The position numbers and the translations under genes are program-made. A stretch of 64,000 nt of DNA, taken from positions 2,294,001-2,358,000 of the forward strand of contig JAVTVJ010000118.1 of NCBI GenBank assembly GCA_034509425.1, in the 5' to 3' direction. Positions within the stretch are counted from its first letter, which is position 1; the number at the start of each line of letters is the position of its first letter. Of the stretch, positions 1-14,900 are shown piece by piece. Below the pieces are notes generated by a model. That model saw nothing but the letters and a program-made list of their open reading frames with translations. It searched no databases and had not been told where the DNA came from. The DNA comes from Eopsaltria australis (lineage: Eukaryota; Chordata; Aves; Passeriformes; Petroicidae).

Positions 1-3000
1 AGAGTACTTAGGCAGGTTATAAAATCCCAGTAACTGGAGGATTTTATGACAGGGTAGATAAATATTTTTTCAGGACAAATTGAGGGACAGAGAAAGCAAA
101 AGCCTCTTATAATTCAGATAAGATATATAAGGGAAAGATGAGAAAAATATGTGGGCAACTGTGGGCACTCTTGCACTGGTATAAGGGGCAAAATGCACAT
201 ATTTTTGTTAGTCTTGCCTTGTAATATGAGAGTAAAAAGACTGGGAAAATGAGGATCATCTCTTTGCACATTGGGTACAATGAAATATGCTCTTATACTG
301 GGTATGACGAACACCACATTATTTTCTACATTCCTGAGTGGGTCTTCCTTTCTAATACACTCGAAGTTCCTCAGGGAGCCAATATGCTGATCAAATGAAA
401 ACACCTTGAAAATGGAGACAACATGAATCTTAAAACCTACTCACCATCCCACTCTTCTGGGATGAAGAAAATACTTAATTTTATCCCTCAAGAAACTAGG
501 CCATCCTGAAACTTATTTCTATTATGATCACAAAGCTGCAGCATGGGTGGGGGGAAAGGAGGAAATTAATCTGGATTTAGATAAGTATCAGAAACAGGCA
601 GGCTGTTAGAGAGTCCTGATGGGGTGTCCAGTGACAAACTGGACTACACTGCACTTTCTGCCTAATCAGTCAAAATACTTATAAGCACCTATAACACAGA
701 AAATCTACAGAAAATAATGGAAACATAGGGAGGGATAGTTTGTAAAGATGTTATAAATTGGTTTCTGTTTGCCAGTTTAAGGTCTTCACTTTGGGATTAC
801 ACAGAGCAAATGATTTTTCTCAGCCCTAGCTTAGCAAGTTTTGAAGTGGTGACAGGGTGGCAGGAAGGGGATAAGGCAAACTCTGTGAGATAATAAGTGC
901 TACAAGGACTTTGGGAAGAAAGGACATAAAAGAACTTTTAAATGTGAACATTCCAGTGAGTACCAGAAAAAGACATAAAAGATACTACCCCCCCCAGTCT
1001 TTCCAGCTGAAGGTTTGAAAAGAGAGAAAAATATTTTCTTAGCACTATTTCTTGGTTATGTCTGTGAGTTTATAGGAACTTGTCACACTCCCCAATATAT
1101 AATGCCAAGATTCACAGATATTTCATGTGCTTGTATAAAGTAGTTGTCTTCTGTAGAGAATAATCCAATTTTTCAGTTTCAGAGCTACTTTGCTAAAATT
1201 TGCTGCCAGTTGCCACCAGGTATCTCCTGAGAAATTATTTTAAGCAAACAATGGCAACGGACAAAATATCAACAAAAACAGAATCAGTAAGAGCAGACTC
1301 TGCATGCTGTGCAAAAATATGTGTTCTTTTAGGTAATAAAAAAACCCCAGCCATGAATTCCTCTGGCTCCAATTCCTTTCTAAGTTGCCTTTTGCTTTTG
1401 TATGCTTTTCTTCCTTCCCTTGTGATTGTTCCCTACATGTAGCTGTTAAAGATATTTTAAGTACAGACAGGGATTGCCTGTAGCACTGACTAAATGAGAC
1501 TGTCACATAGGAAGGTTGTAAATGCACACAAATAATAAAGAAAAATCTAGGACTTTGGCTACCACCACCTGCTCATAATAATCTCTGATGGCCTCTGGCA
1601 AAGCAAGAAACTGAAGATGAAACAATACTTTCAATTGCATAAGGGGGTTGTTTGTCCTGGGTGGTACTATGCAAAAGGTGTGTCGCAGGAATCATTGTGG
1701 GGGTGGGTAGAGAAAAGACATCATAGGAATCCTGGTCATGCGAAATCTCCTTGATAAAATTCAAAGAAGGCTGTGAAGAACTCTCCAAAAAAAGTGCAAG
1801 CATTTGCTCCATTTAAAACTGGATGGTGCAGTTTCCTGATCCAGTGCTGGAAGGAGGGACAGGGCACTTCCAGCAGTGTGGACAGAGACAGAATGACTTT
1901 GCTCCTTCATCTGTGGGTACAGCTCAGACCTCAGGATGTGCTGTTTGCTCATGAGCAACGGAATGGCCAGGGGAGTATCGAAACATTTAAGAACAAAAAA
2001 AGAGACCATATGTAAATTGTTATTATCATTGGTCAGTCAGGGGTCAGGTCTCCCTTCTTCTACCATTTGATGTTTGCTGTGCTCCACTGGCCACTATCTC
2101 ATCTCCAAGGCATTTCAGTAGCTCTGCCCTACTTATATCATACCATGTGCAGATGTTTTTCATTTGCCACAGCTGTGTGGTCCAGAGTTTGCATTTAACT
2201 CTCTCTTCTTAAGGAAACACATTAATTTAATGCTCGACCAACTTGATATTTCTTTTGTCAATCAGATTTCTTAATCTGAGGACACTTACTGTGGTAAACA
2301 AACCTATACATTAGCATTGTGATCAAACAACACAAAACTGGACCTCCTTAGTCAGCGATCCAATGCAAAGAATCAGACCCACAATTCCTCATCACAAAAG
2401 ATTGCCCTCTTCCAACATGCATTTTCTAACTAGAGAACTGAGCTATTTGTATGGTGGGTATGTGTATACACAAGTCATTAGTAGCACTCTCTTCAGTACA
2501 TATTACGTGTCTTTTGATGGCACATTTGAACATTTTCCTCCATAAAGTGTCACAGGAGTCCTGTAGAACTTTTCTAGTCCTTAGACGATCTACAACCACT
2601 TGTTCATTATACTGTCCTCCAACTATTTGAGAGTCACATTTTCAAAGTATTTTTCAGATATTAGCACTTTGATTTAGCACAATCATTATATGAGGGCAAC
2701 AGGACATCAATATTCTTCACAGACCACTCTTATCAGAAATGTCTGTATGAGGACAGTAGCAGTGTCTGAAACATGTTTCTAAGCTCTATTTTGGCTCTTC
2801 AGACTTGACTTGTCATAAGTTGAAATACCTGACACTGATACCATAAAACTGTGTCCCATTAAGCTTCCTGCTTGGCAAGGCTTTCCCCAAAAGAAGTGTA
2901 GCTTTGTCAAAAACTGCAAGGGTGGGATTGAGCTCCCCAGCCATCTGAGGGCTGCCTCAGCTGAACAGTGATCCAGCTCCAGATCTGTGCCTTCCAAAGG

Positions 3001-3716
3001 ACACCACATGTCTGTGACCAAACTCTAGTGGGAAACAACTTGGTTGAGGGTGTCTGAAACCTGGTCTCATAACAACAGGGGCATGTCCTGCCAGATGCCT
3101 TGCAGAGTCCTGCTGGGCTCCTGAATGCTGGAGGGGAAAAAAAGGTAAATAAATACACTCCCCAAAGCTATAAATTCACAGCACAAAAAGGAGCTGTCAG
3201 TCACAGCTGATTGAGCACCTCTTCAGAGAAAAAACTCTCCCACTTTCCTGACATGCTTTGATGAACAGTGAAATAGTTAACAGTCTTGACATTTATAGAT
3301 TCCTAAGAAGAAGTACACTTGCTAGACCATACTGCTTCATGGTGGACCAAATCACGCCTTCACTGTCAGCTACTACTTACAAATCTGTAAAGTGTTGGCA
3401 TGAGAAGATTTTACAGAATTAAAGAGAAGAATTAATGATAATTTTAAGTGCCTCTGGCAAAAACACTTTATACATATAAAAGTATATGCAATGCCTTTCT
3501 GTTATAAAAGGGCAGGTAATGCATTTTTTTTGTTTTTATATCTTTGCCAGAGATGAATTCTCTTCGATCAGAGCTCTTCTGTAATCACAGGAAAATGTGA
3601 GACATTAAGAATCAAAAAACATCAAATTCCCATGTTCATAATATTAAATACCTGCTGGGGAAAGAGCAAAACAAACAGCAAGATGAAGTAGAAATAATTG
3701 GTACCTAAACAGAAAA

Positions 3717-3760
3717 AGTGTATATGTGTATGTGTATGTGTATGTGACAAGAGAGAGAGA
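3717..3760. repeat. TGTATG / GA simple repeats
   Basis: A (TGTATG)n stretch is followed shortly by a short (GA)n run. Confidence 0.85.
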
Positions 3761-6224
3761 AATCTTTAATGAACACACAGCTGTTCACTCCCAGTCCAAC
3801 AGTTAATTCTGCCCCTAAATCTTAGAATCAATATTGTTCTTTCCAGAGTGAACTCAGTAACTCTGTTCCTCCCTTAACTCTGTTTCTCATATAGCATCTG
3901 GGATTCCTTAACATCATTCCTGAGGCTGCTCTGTGTCTCAGTTCTCACTTTGCTTTTTTAGAGTCTCTGCATTTGAGCACCTATTAGGGGTCTGGGTTGT
4001 TAAGGATCTCTCCTATTGCTGTCAGACAGAGAGGAGGAACAAGTATCATAATCCTAGTTTCTGCTGTACTTTTTTTTTTTTTTTTGAAAGAAGGGAAGTG
4101 AGCTCATTTACTCTTTGTAATATCTCAGGTTGGTTGCTCTTCCCCAGAGGTGTGATTAAAAAAAAAATTGTTCAAACCAGAGAGAAAGTGGCTTCTTGGG
4201 ATGACACAACATGTATGCATAATCTCTAAAAAGGAGGATTATATTGTGAGGATTGGATTCTTTTGTCTGTGCTTCTTAAGCACTGAAAATGATCAGCACA
4301 TTCCTGTGTAGGTACAGGCAGCCCTCCATTAACTTAAACCTCTGTTTTCAGAGCCCTAATATCAGAGCTTTTGTAAAGCATGCCAATTTTCAAGTATGGC
4401 CGTTCAGGAAGCTATTGTTGGCTTGCTGATTTTTTTAAAAAATAATATCGGATGATAATTTAATCCTTTTAACTGCAACTTTTGTGGTGATACTTACCTT
4501 TAACATCAGGAAAAGTGGTCACCAGATAATGCTGTTTTGCATAGCTATTTGTGGAAGACAAAGTGGGTCAATCACTGCACTGAAAACAGCATTCCCCTGA
4601 CCAGACACTCTCTGATTAAACCTGATGATTAAGCAGATGTCTATTCTCTAGTGTCCTAAAATCTGCATGAGATCTCAATGTCTTCTTTTTCAAACAGAAT
4701 TTTAGAGTAAAATCAATATAATTTAGAAACAGAAGAAATAATTCAGAGTCTTGGTTTATCTTGTACCCACTGCAAACAAGCTGATGTTTTAGTTATCTCA
4801 CTTAAGACGCGTTCAGTACAAAATGGAAAGTTTTTATTTAAATGACCATGTAACCACATTGCAATCAAATCTACAAACAAACCTTTAAACAGTGCACAAA
4901 ACCTCTTTCATCTGATCATTTTTATAAGCTTTCACTGAAATCTGTGTAAGTTTAGTCCCCAGTTAAAAAGACCCTTGTCCTTGATCATGCAATATATCCA
5001 GTGACACAGCAATGCAGAGGGATAAACCAGATCACAGTAGGTTTGGCTACTTTAAAACTGTATTGCAAAATCTATCTATTAACTGTTATGTCATCAGAGA
5101 CTAATGTGAAGAGCCTCTAGTCATAAATGAAAATGTCCAGAGGTTGCTCAGACTCATTTTGAAAAGTCACAAGGATTTTCAGCTGAGCACTAAAAGTAAA
5201 ATATGAACTGCATTTTGAAGCTTGTGTTTTGAAAGCACATTGTGTATTAATATTTAATTTCTAATATAACTGTTCTACAATCTGTATTTATTTAAACAGT
5301 AAGAGGTTACAGTATAATAAAGAACCAGGATATGTTTTTAATAAAGACTATTTTTACACATGAAATTGTACGCACACTTAAGGGAATGCAATGCACATAA
5401 ATTTTTATGCCTTCAAAAGATGGACAGTGTTTTGTTTAAAAGGATGTATATCTGGATCACAGGACTGAATTCCTGAAAATGTCTTCATACATTTCTGAGC
5501 TTATATTTCACCACAATAATTTGAACCAAAAAGTAAAGAGAAAAATATAGGTTTTATTATCAGGGAAGAAAAAGTCAATAAACAGAACAAAGGCTGGTTC
5601 AATGGGCAACTAAAATTGTTTCTAAAATTAATTTAATTATTGCACTACTGAATGTTGTAATTGCCTTGGGCAGAATTTTTCCCTTTCCTTCAATATTCCT
5701 TATATTTACTAACGAAATATAGAGCACACCAATTACAGGAGCTAAATAATTTATCACATTCCATTTATTACATAAATATTTGTTTCGCATTGTTATTTTT
5801 AATGCTAATTTCCTTAACCAAGTTAACTGTATGATATCAAAGCATTTAAAGGACCAAGAGTGATTTTTTTTGTTTGAAAGTAATTTCTTAAGATTCCCAC
5901 AGACTTTCCTTTCAAATAACATAATGCATTTTTTGCAGGCAAAATTCTAGTTTGCATAATTTGTGCAAGTTATGTATTGCAGCCACTCAAAAAATTAAAA
6001 AAAAATTAAAAACTGAAAAATTAATCTAAAATTTACTTTTCAATTTTGCAAAACTCACAGTTTTTGACATGTCCTTTAGACTCCCTCTCAGCAGTAACAA
6101 ATTTACCAAAACTATGAGTACAAAAGGACATATCAGTATATATTTTATTTTCTGAAACAGCTGACCTGTGAATTGGCATTCAGATTATTGACACCTACAA
6201 TTAGGAGTCTGCATGTGGATATTT

Positions 6225-6256
6225 CCTTTTTTTTGTTTGTTTGTTTGTTTGTTTTA
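6225..6256. repeat. TTTG tetranucleotide repeat
   Basis: Four to five tandem GTTT units after a run of T. Confidence 0.85.
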
Positions 6257-7611
6257 ATCGAAAAGATGTTTATATACTGGAATAAACAGTTTGCTGGGAA
6301 AGGATAGGTTTAGATAATTGCTTTCTCTTTAAAAAATTGTCAGAGGAAATCTCTAGATAAATTACAAGTAGCAGAGAGAGCTGATGAAGTCCTGAGCTCT
6401 TTTCTGGGTCTGTGTTCACAAACATCTAGAAAAGCTGCCATTTTTTCCCAACAGTGTCAGCCTAAGAAAATGTCACGATAAATTAAAGTGACTGAATACG
6501 ACTGACATGTGAGAAGATTCCTGGTCCAGTTAAAATCTGACCTGTCTCTTCCATCCATAGCAAGAGGTTGGATGATGAAATTTTATTCTTTCTTCTTCAC
6601 CCACACTGGTGATGAGATCATCTCTAGTGGATGATTCACCTCCCAGCTTCAAAAAATTCTGAATCTTAAGAGCCTTTTTTTAGATCAGATCTGAGTGATC
6701 TGATCAGGAAATCACCTACCCAGAGGCCATCCTGAGACTATTCTGTAGTGAACCCTGCTCTGGGTGGCCACAAAGAAGAGGACACTGGCTGACCTTCTTT
6801 TTTGTCAGCTGAAATCTGGGCACATTGATCTTGCTGAACTACAGAGAGCACCTTGCCCTTCTGGGTCATTGTCATCATCATGAATCTCAAACATGATGTA
6901 GGCTGGGGTTGGAACACATGACAAGGGTCAGTCTGATGCCTTGAAAACTGGAAAAAGCCCCCAGACTGTAGTTAATACTACATTTTCTTAACAAATAAGA
7001 GTAATTTCACAGGCCATAGTATTCTCTGTGTGTTTCTAAGCTATCTGTCATAATACATCTACAAAGAATTCCTTGAAAATCCACTCTTCAATAAGAGTGT
7101 ATGAAATTGCAATGTATCATTTCATGTAGGTAGGGTATGGTTTGCTGGGGTTTTGTTGGCTTTTCTAGCAGGGATTTTAGAAATGATTCAAAGATTACAA
7201 AGCAACATAAAGACCAGCTTTGAAAGATACGATATACTGCTCACAATGATTTGTATGAACGAATCTCTAATGCCTCTTTGGGAAAAAAAATCAAATGAAG
7301 CTTATATTCCATTGCATATATTGGCAATGACTACTTATTAATCTTATAACCTTTTCTAATTAACAGAGTAAATTCTAAAATGAATACAAATTGAATGTAT
7401 CCAAGGGTAAAATATATTCAGCTATGGAATGTGCCCTTAAGTTTGCTGAAATATCTATGAAATAAGTGGTGTGTCACAGAAATAATGTGTTCCATTTCTT
7501 TTTCATTCACTTTTAGTCAACAAGAAAAGAAGTGCCAGCAGCTGGCACTTTGCAAGTAGCACATCTGTGTCAATCTTATGTATCATCATAGGCATGGACA
7601 GTAAAATTGCA

Positions 7612-7653
7612 CTGTTGTTGCTGCTGTTGCTGTTGCTATTGCAGCTGTTGCTA
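7612..7653. repeat. GTT/GCT trinucleotide repeat
   Basis: Interrupted TTGCTG-type triplets (CTGTTGTTGCTGCTGTTGCT and similar). It lies in non-coding sequence. Confidence 0.85.
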
Positions 7654-8030
7654 TTTACTATGTGCTACAGTTCTTTCTTCCTACTATGTGACCGATGAAA
7701 TGTAGAAGAGAAATCTGAAGGGCAATTTTAGATCTAACATCCTGGAGTCATAAGGTGCAATGTACAAATTAATCCATGGGATGAATGATGCTTATGAAAA
7801 ACATGTTACATATAAACAGACACTGTATGCAAATTCTGCCGTGCGTGTTCCAACCAACAATTTCTTCCATAAAACCCAGCATAGACAAAAGTGCATGCAG
7901 GAACCATTCCATCATCATAAAAAGAGGTACAAATGCCTATAGAGATTAGGACGTGGTAAAATGAAGAAAAAAATACCTATAGTTATTTCCCAGCAGGAAT
8001 CAAACTGGTATAGTTACATGAACAAGAAGC

Positions 8031-8052
8031 AAAAAAAAAAAAAAAAAAAAAA
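8031..8052. repeat. 22-base A run
   Basis: Uninterrupted A run. No retrocopy or SINE body is recognisable immediately upstream. Confidence 0.95.
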
Positions 8053-8359
8053 GAGATTTAATCTAGTTGTAGTGAAAGTTTAATACTTTTGGTATTCAAG
8101 GGAGGGAAACATTTTATGTGCAGTCCTTTAGAAGCACCTGACTCTCATTCCACTGTCTACAGGAATAAAAAAGCTGCATTAAACATCCAGCTTTAATTAC
8201 CCTTTCTTATCCAGGAACCAAACAGAAGTCCTAGAGCACAGGTGACATGTTATTTCAGCTGGAACCCATTTCGGCACACTCAGCTCTGGAACAGAAGAAT
8301 ATGTATTTTTCATTTATGGAAAAATAGCTCAGATTTCAGGACACATCTGCAGAACCAGA

Positions 8360-8437
8360 ACTGGGGGGCTGGACCAGATGAACTCTGGAGATTCCTTCCT
8401 ACCTTGACTGTTCTGTGATTCTGTGACAGCATCATTA
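8360..8437 (+). mobile_element. Short CR1 3' tail
   Basis: The plus strand shows GGGCTGGACCAGATGAACTC, then ATTCCTTCCTACCTTGACTG and TTCTGTGATTCTGTGA, which is the last 80 or so bases of a CR1 element. The rest of the element is absent or unrecognisable. Confidence 0.85.
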
Positions 8438-11400
8438 AACCATATATGATTTAAAAAACCCCTTATGACTTAATGAAGTTGTCTGTTTAATTAAGAAAAG
8501 TAACTTCTAAAGTAATGCCATAAAGCAAAATTATGACTCCTTTGCAGTTGAGTGAGTTTAGCCCAGAGACATTTTATAGGTGTTAATCTTTGTGGCTGAA
8601 CATAGTTATTAAATATGTTGAGTCTCTTTGACTCACATCCCCAAAGCCATTTAGATGCTAAAGTTCCATGGACTGAAATTGATGAAATTAAGATTAAATT
8701 GAAATTAACTGACTTCTAACTGCCTAAAACTCTCCAAGGTATTTGATCCTCTCACTTCAACAGGAAAACATGTCAAGCAGGAGACTTCCATCACTACACA
8801 GGTTCCTTGGTACAGCTCTTCTTGAGCTGTATGATGGACATTGTGTTCTGTAAAATTACCAAAATGAAAACTGATTTTTCAATAGAGTTTTCTCTTCTTA
8901 GTACCACTCCAAAATGTATACAAATATTACCAAAAGAGTAACTCAAAATTGAAGTCTTACAATGTATATACAGTTTTACATTCATATTTTCCTTCAAATA
9001 AGGTAACTCCATTATAACTTTCTATGAGTGCTGTAAACACAAAACCAGAGCTGCTATTCCAGAAAACATATTATATTAGCACACGAACCAAGGAAGATTA
9101 GTGACAGGTGAGAGCTAAAAGTGCAAAACAACAAACTATTGATTTTTTACTGCATCTGTCTCCAAAAGGCCACATGATTCTGGGACACTTTTGGTGTCTT
9201 TTCAAGATTATATGGTATGGGCTACTGTGTTATCATGATTAGATGAGCAATTCCAAGCAGACCAATATTAATAACTATTGAAAAATTCATAAAAAAGACT
9301 TAATTAATGCTTTTAAATGAATCTCCACACATTTGCAGTCAATATTAATTCATCAGAAGCTTTCCTTGAGTTTTTACTGCAAGTTAGCATACTGCATCTT
9401 ATCACCTAGTTTGGGAATACTGGATATATCTGGCATAAGTAAAGGAATTTTCTCACATCAAGGTTGAGTTATGTATATCCATTATAGGATTAAGTATTAA
9501 TTTGCTATGTGAAGTAAGCAAGGAGACAGAGGTTCGGATGGCATGAAAAAACTATCAGACATCTCAAAATCTGAGTTTTGTAATTTGCAATTCAAGCACA
9601 CAGTCAAAAATAATATTCATTGCAGATGGGTGCTCTCTTGACCGAAAAAACCCCCAGCAGCAACGAAAAAGAAACAATTCACCCCAGTGCACATACCCCA
9701 AAGAAAAGCCACATTTTGCACACAGGGTAGAAGGTCTTCTGGAGGGAAATTAAAATATGTTAAGTTTTATTTTGAGCAATACTAATCCCAGATTCTTGTC
9801 CCTTTTTTAATAACATGCTGATGGGCAGACATGAAGCCACCATGGTATGAGTGCAATCATTCATTACAGCTGTCACTTACTTCTGATGTCAGCCCACTTC
9901 CTGCCCAGCTAAAACTATGTCAGCCAACATCACATAGCACCAATTCTTTTTTTATACTCATTCCAACAAATCTTCACTATTAGAAAAATCCATTTTCTTA
10001 TCTGGAGATCCTTAGAAGGATTTCTTGTAAAAAAAACCAACCGATTTTGTAGTGAGAAAGAAACACAGCAATGCAGGAAATTCATGTCTCTGCAGTGGAT
10101 TCTGGTTAGCTCCAGAGGCCACAGGCTCCATTGGAAATCTGAGCTGTAACATCATAGGCAACTCCTACTGTTCAGCAAACAGACGACACAGGTGTTTAAA
10201 TTCAACAAAAGCATTGGAAACACTAGCAATATCCAAGCATTCTGTTCCAGCACACTCTCCCATCTGCAGTGTGCCATCCGTTCCTAGGCTACCATTCAAG
10301 AGTCTGGGTTTTTAAACACTTCTCATTCTGCTCTGATTTTATATGAGAACTAGCTTCTTGTGCATACACACATCCCAGTAGCTGTTGTGCACTCAGTTGT
10401 TTAGGATGGGCACTTCCAGTGACAAACCAGGCAACTGAAAGATAAAGCTCCATGCCTCCATCAATTTGAAAGAAAGCTTCTTAATATTCTGTACATGTTT
10501 AATCCTCTTTACTTGCTGCTTCCTCAGTTTGTCATACAAATGCATCCTTTCCACTGATATAAAATAAAATTTACATTCTATGCGTAATGGCCTCCTCTCA
10601 GACACCTGGGAAAGGATTCTTCTCTGTCTGGCATCTTTTATCAAAAAATCCAGTTTCCCTCTATGTTAGGGTTAGCACCAGTGCAATTATGACTGTCACA
10701 ACACACTCATCCCAGTGTAATAGGCTGAGTGCATCCCACTGAAATAAGAAACAATTAGTAATTAAAGTTCCCATTCACACAGGTTCCATTCCACTCTGTC
10801 TTTTTGAGGAAAGGGAGTAATACACAAGCCTCAACTGCTGTATAGGGCTCCTGACCCACCAGCGCCTGGGTTGCCTCCCTTACTGTCTGAAATAATTTTC
10901 TTCTTTTGGGATGAAACTAAAGCTGGCATTTTAAACTTTTATATTTCAGAAAGCATTTGGGTGTCTTCCTCAGCAAGTAGTCTTTCTTTATTCCATCCTG
11001 GTTATATTTAAGCCAATTCCTACTCCCCCTGTCCTCATTTTCAGGTTTCTTTCATACTTTGATTAACTTGATGGATATCCCTTCAAACATAGTATCAAAG
11101 TTTTATAAAGCAATACAAACACCCCCTGGAATATATGCCAGGTCAGTTTGGTATAACATGGCACTTAAAAGTTGCCAATAATCAGGGTGTGACTACAAGA
11201 AATAACATGATTTGGCTGTCTCCTGCTGACCTGCTTGCTCCTTGTGATGGGAAAACGCCAACCTCCTGCATTTTAAAACTCTGCCAGTCAGAAATATTTT
11301 GGTCTCTCTCCAGTCCGTAGGTGATACATATGCAATGAAAGGTCTCTTGCAAAGTATTCCTCCTCCACTGAGGAGGTGGCAGACAGGCATGGACATGGGA

Positions 11401-11940
11401 GAGGGTCAGAGGTATCAGTTGATACCTTTGACAAAGTTGGCAGGGCAAACCAGAAAAATCCCATCACCTTAAAGCTACCTTCTCCTTCCTTGTCCTCCCT
11501 CCCATCCCTCTGCTCTGTCACATGGAGTCTGTCTTGAAACATGTGGGGGATGGGTGAAACAGATAATGCTGAAACTTTGGGAAAGGGAAGAGCCAAGAGA
11601 TTCCTGGAGTTGCCTGGTTCAGTATAAGGGTGGCAGAGAGAGAGCAAAGCCCTGGCCCCTTAATACTGCTCTGCTGGGGAATGTGTCCAAAAGTGGCCTA
11701 CTCCTGTCAAAAAAAAGGAACAGCACAGGGGAAGGGTGTGATGGTTGGAAGGACTAGAAATCACAAGACTGAAGATTGACTTCTGGGCTGAAAAAGCAGC
11801 CTTGCCTCCAGTAAATGAATGCCAAAGTGACAGAGCTGGCAATTCCAGTTGTTCCAGGTAGAACAGGGCTGGCAGGTTATTCTATTAAAAAAAACAAACC
11901 AAGACAAACCAACAAAAAAAATCCAAAAAAACCCCAAAAA

Positions 11941-11984
11941 AACCAACAAAAAACCAACAAAAAACCAACAAAAAACCAACAAAA
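11941..11984. repeat. 11-bp minisatellite (AACCAACAAAA), four perfect copies
   Basis: Four exact tandem copies of AACCAACAAAA, preceded from about 11888 by imperfect A/C-rich sequence of the same flavour. The whole low-complexity tract spans roughly 11888-11992. Confidence 0.93.
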
Positions 11985-14900
11985 AACCCAAGCCCTAATC
12001 TGTGACTTTATGTTATTTATCTGTTTTGTTAAGGCTTTATGGCTGTGTTGAAAAAGGATCTCTCCTTTTGGGGAAAGCCTGGCACTGGGGTTGACAGTTC
12101 GAGTTCCTACTGCTGCATTTATAAGAGGACTGTCTGCATCATGTTTGAATTAAAGGAAAAAAAGTGGCATGTCATGATGACTTGATTGATGGCAAACAAG
12201 CTTCTAGTGAGGAGGCAGAAGAATCAGAGCTCTTGCAACACAACACAGAAGATTAATGCTAAGTATATTAGTATTGATGTGGGCAGTACATTACACTTAA
12301 TAAACTGTTTTAAACAGTATCAACAGGCAAAAATATGTGCATGCAAGGAACCCATACAGACTAATAAACAATGGAATTTCAGATGTTCTTTTAAAGATCA
12401 CATGCATCATAGTAACATATAGTAGAATAGCTAGAGTTTAATTTGAAAATTCATCTTCATTGTTTCAGTGTTATTCAGGATTATTTCAGTATTATTTCAG
12501 TACTATCTTGCATTACAAGGCAAGGATGAAACCACCAGAAACATAGGAAAACACTTCTACCAGAGTCCCTTCTTTCTCATCATTAGGAATCAGTACTGTA
12601 TCTGATGAACTCCTCCAGCATGAAGAATACAGTTACTCCCTATCTTGGACCCTTTATGTGAGAGGCCTTTGCACACCCTATAAATTTAAAGATATTAAAG
12701 TGGTAAAAGTACTACATATGATAGAGACTAATTTCTCAGCCACATGGTTTTTCTCTGTTTCTGTAATCTGGTCCAAGAATCTGTGTTATCTAACACTGAG
12801 CTGGATGGGAGCTATCTGTGCTCTGGCAGTAACAGAGCACCCTACTCAAACACTGACTGGAACAATAACACTGAAATAATGTAAGCTCCAAAGCCTTTTA
12901 AAAAAAGGACAGACTTCACAGTGGCAGAGGGCAGGGAATACTCACAGAGCATTAATAAATATCACAAAAAAAGGTCACCCTTTAGTTGAGACAAAACTTT
13001 GTATACCTCAGAAAAGAAAAATCTGAACCAGCTGAAAAATGTCTTTTTAAGCAATGTTGAAGTACAATAGAATGTTATATTTTATAGCAAAACATAAGGT
13101 ACCTAACTCTCAGAGTTAAGTCACAGATAGCTTGGAGTACTTGGTAATTGAAAAATGATCCTCTTCTACTTATGAGTTGATATATGGATTCATATCTCTG
13201 ATTGCAGGCATCATCCATTCTTCCCTTTACCTTGCACTAATGCTTTCAGGGCATACACAAGATTCGTAAACCACAGAAAACAGATGAATGACAACACTGA
13301 CTTAGCAGCAAAATTGTTCTTACATTTTCCACTAATGAAAGATAGTGTGTTTTTGTCAAAATTTAATGTTCATTAAAACACCTTCATGTTTTTCTCAAAA
13401 ACAAAAAAAGGGGGAAAAAGTCCAAATTTTAATAATCTTAAAAAATTCTAAATAAAAAGAGGAAGAACACAAAAGGAAGAAAGAAAAAGGAATAGATCAA
13501 GAAAAATAATTTTATCATAATATTTAATATTTGAAATACAATCCAATTAAATTTATTTTATCTGGTTTTCTTCTCTAATTACACAACCAAAAGTTTTATA
13601 ATAAAAACAAAATGCCCCATTTCAGATGAAAATTCTGCTTCACTTCATAGTTCTTTGAAAATATTGTGATTGCTGGGAAATGTTTGCCACCATGACTACG
13701 TATCTCACAGTTTGAATCTAAACTAGTGTAGTAAACATTTGAAAAATAATTTAAAATGTATATTCTATAGCTAGTAATCATGACTTTTCAAGGACTACAT
13801 GACATCACAAAGCTTTCCATCACCTCCTGCAGCTCCAGCCTTTCATAGAAAAATGTTTTGCTGCTACTCTTTAAATTACCATGCTTTTCTGTGAAGAAAA
13901 ACTGCTTACATTAGGAATACATTTATGCACCTAAATTCTTAACACGACATGTATTGTTATTTGATGTTGTATTTTGTTTATGATATTCCAAAGGGCACTT
14001 CATGTGGTGTGGCAATGGTATACCCTTTACCATTTTTATATCTTACAGAAAGGTAGGGGCATTATTTTCTTAGGGGATCATAATTATTGGTGAAAACTTA
14101 TTAGAATCCCTTTTACCCATTGAGGATGTGGTAAAATGAAGAACATACTGCCAATGTCACCTGTTCTGGCACATTTCAGGATGCAATTTAACAGCTACTG
14201 TGGAAAATATTATCATAAAGGTTAACAGGGTGGAGACCATAACAATTATTTTAATGGAGTTTTAGAAATTCCAGTTACAACCTTTTCTACTTTTTTTCCC
14301 AAAGGTTTATAAAGGAAGCTTAATGATGTGCATGCTCGTGCATGAAGACATTTCGTGCATCAGTATTCCAGATCTGAAAGCACAACTAAGAAGACCTCTT
14401 TGCAAATATGTTAGTTGTTGGTGTGCCTTTAGGGCAAAATAGTTACATTATTTAATCTGGGAGCCATGGCAACGTAGAGGTGCAAGATCAAGTACAGATT
14501 GAGTTCAAAGGATCAGGCTGTCAAGCAACATCTTAAATGAACTCAGGTCTGGCATGGATCTCCAGATATATCTATGCAAGTTAAATCAAGGCTTTTTAAC
14601 TGTCAGTGTTATTTAATCTTACTCATACAAGGACATTGAGAAAAAACTGAGGACAGACAATGTAGTTAAACGTGCAGCAACACACAATGGCTTCAGCACC
14701 TGCTTCCAAAGACCTCCTAACAATAAATTAGTTTAAATAAATTAGATAATTCTTTTTGTATGGAAGGCTGTAAAATCTTTCCTCCAAAATGTTTAGTGGT
14801 TAATGACTACCATGCATTCATCATGGGGAGGGGAGGCTTACATGAAATTAAATTATTTAAGGGTGTTTTATTAGAGATATCCACCAGTTAAGGGAACTTA

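Noticed and set aside
5599..5922. 107-residue minus-strand open frame
   Set aside because: AT-rich sequence with no domain, no splice context and no recognisable similarity.
8031..8052. A run as the tail of a processed pseudogene
   Set aside because: No coding remnant or polyadenylation signal precedes it and no target duplication is visible.
9290..9360. Cluster of TTAATTAATG-type homeodomain-like motifs, possible conserved non-coding element
   Set aside because: Such motifs are expected by chance in AT-rich DNA, and conservation cannot be judged from one sequence.
11761..11991. Hydrophobic phenylalanine/tryptophan-rich minus-strand frame that looks like membrane segments
   Set aside because: It is the reverse reading of the AACCAACAAAA minisatellite.
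14458..14474. GCCATGGCAAC, resembling an RFX X-box
   Set aside because: Only one half-site fits well, and a lone motif far from any gene start carries little weight.
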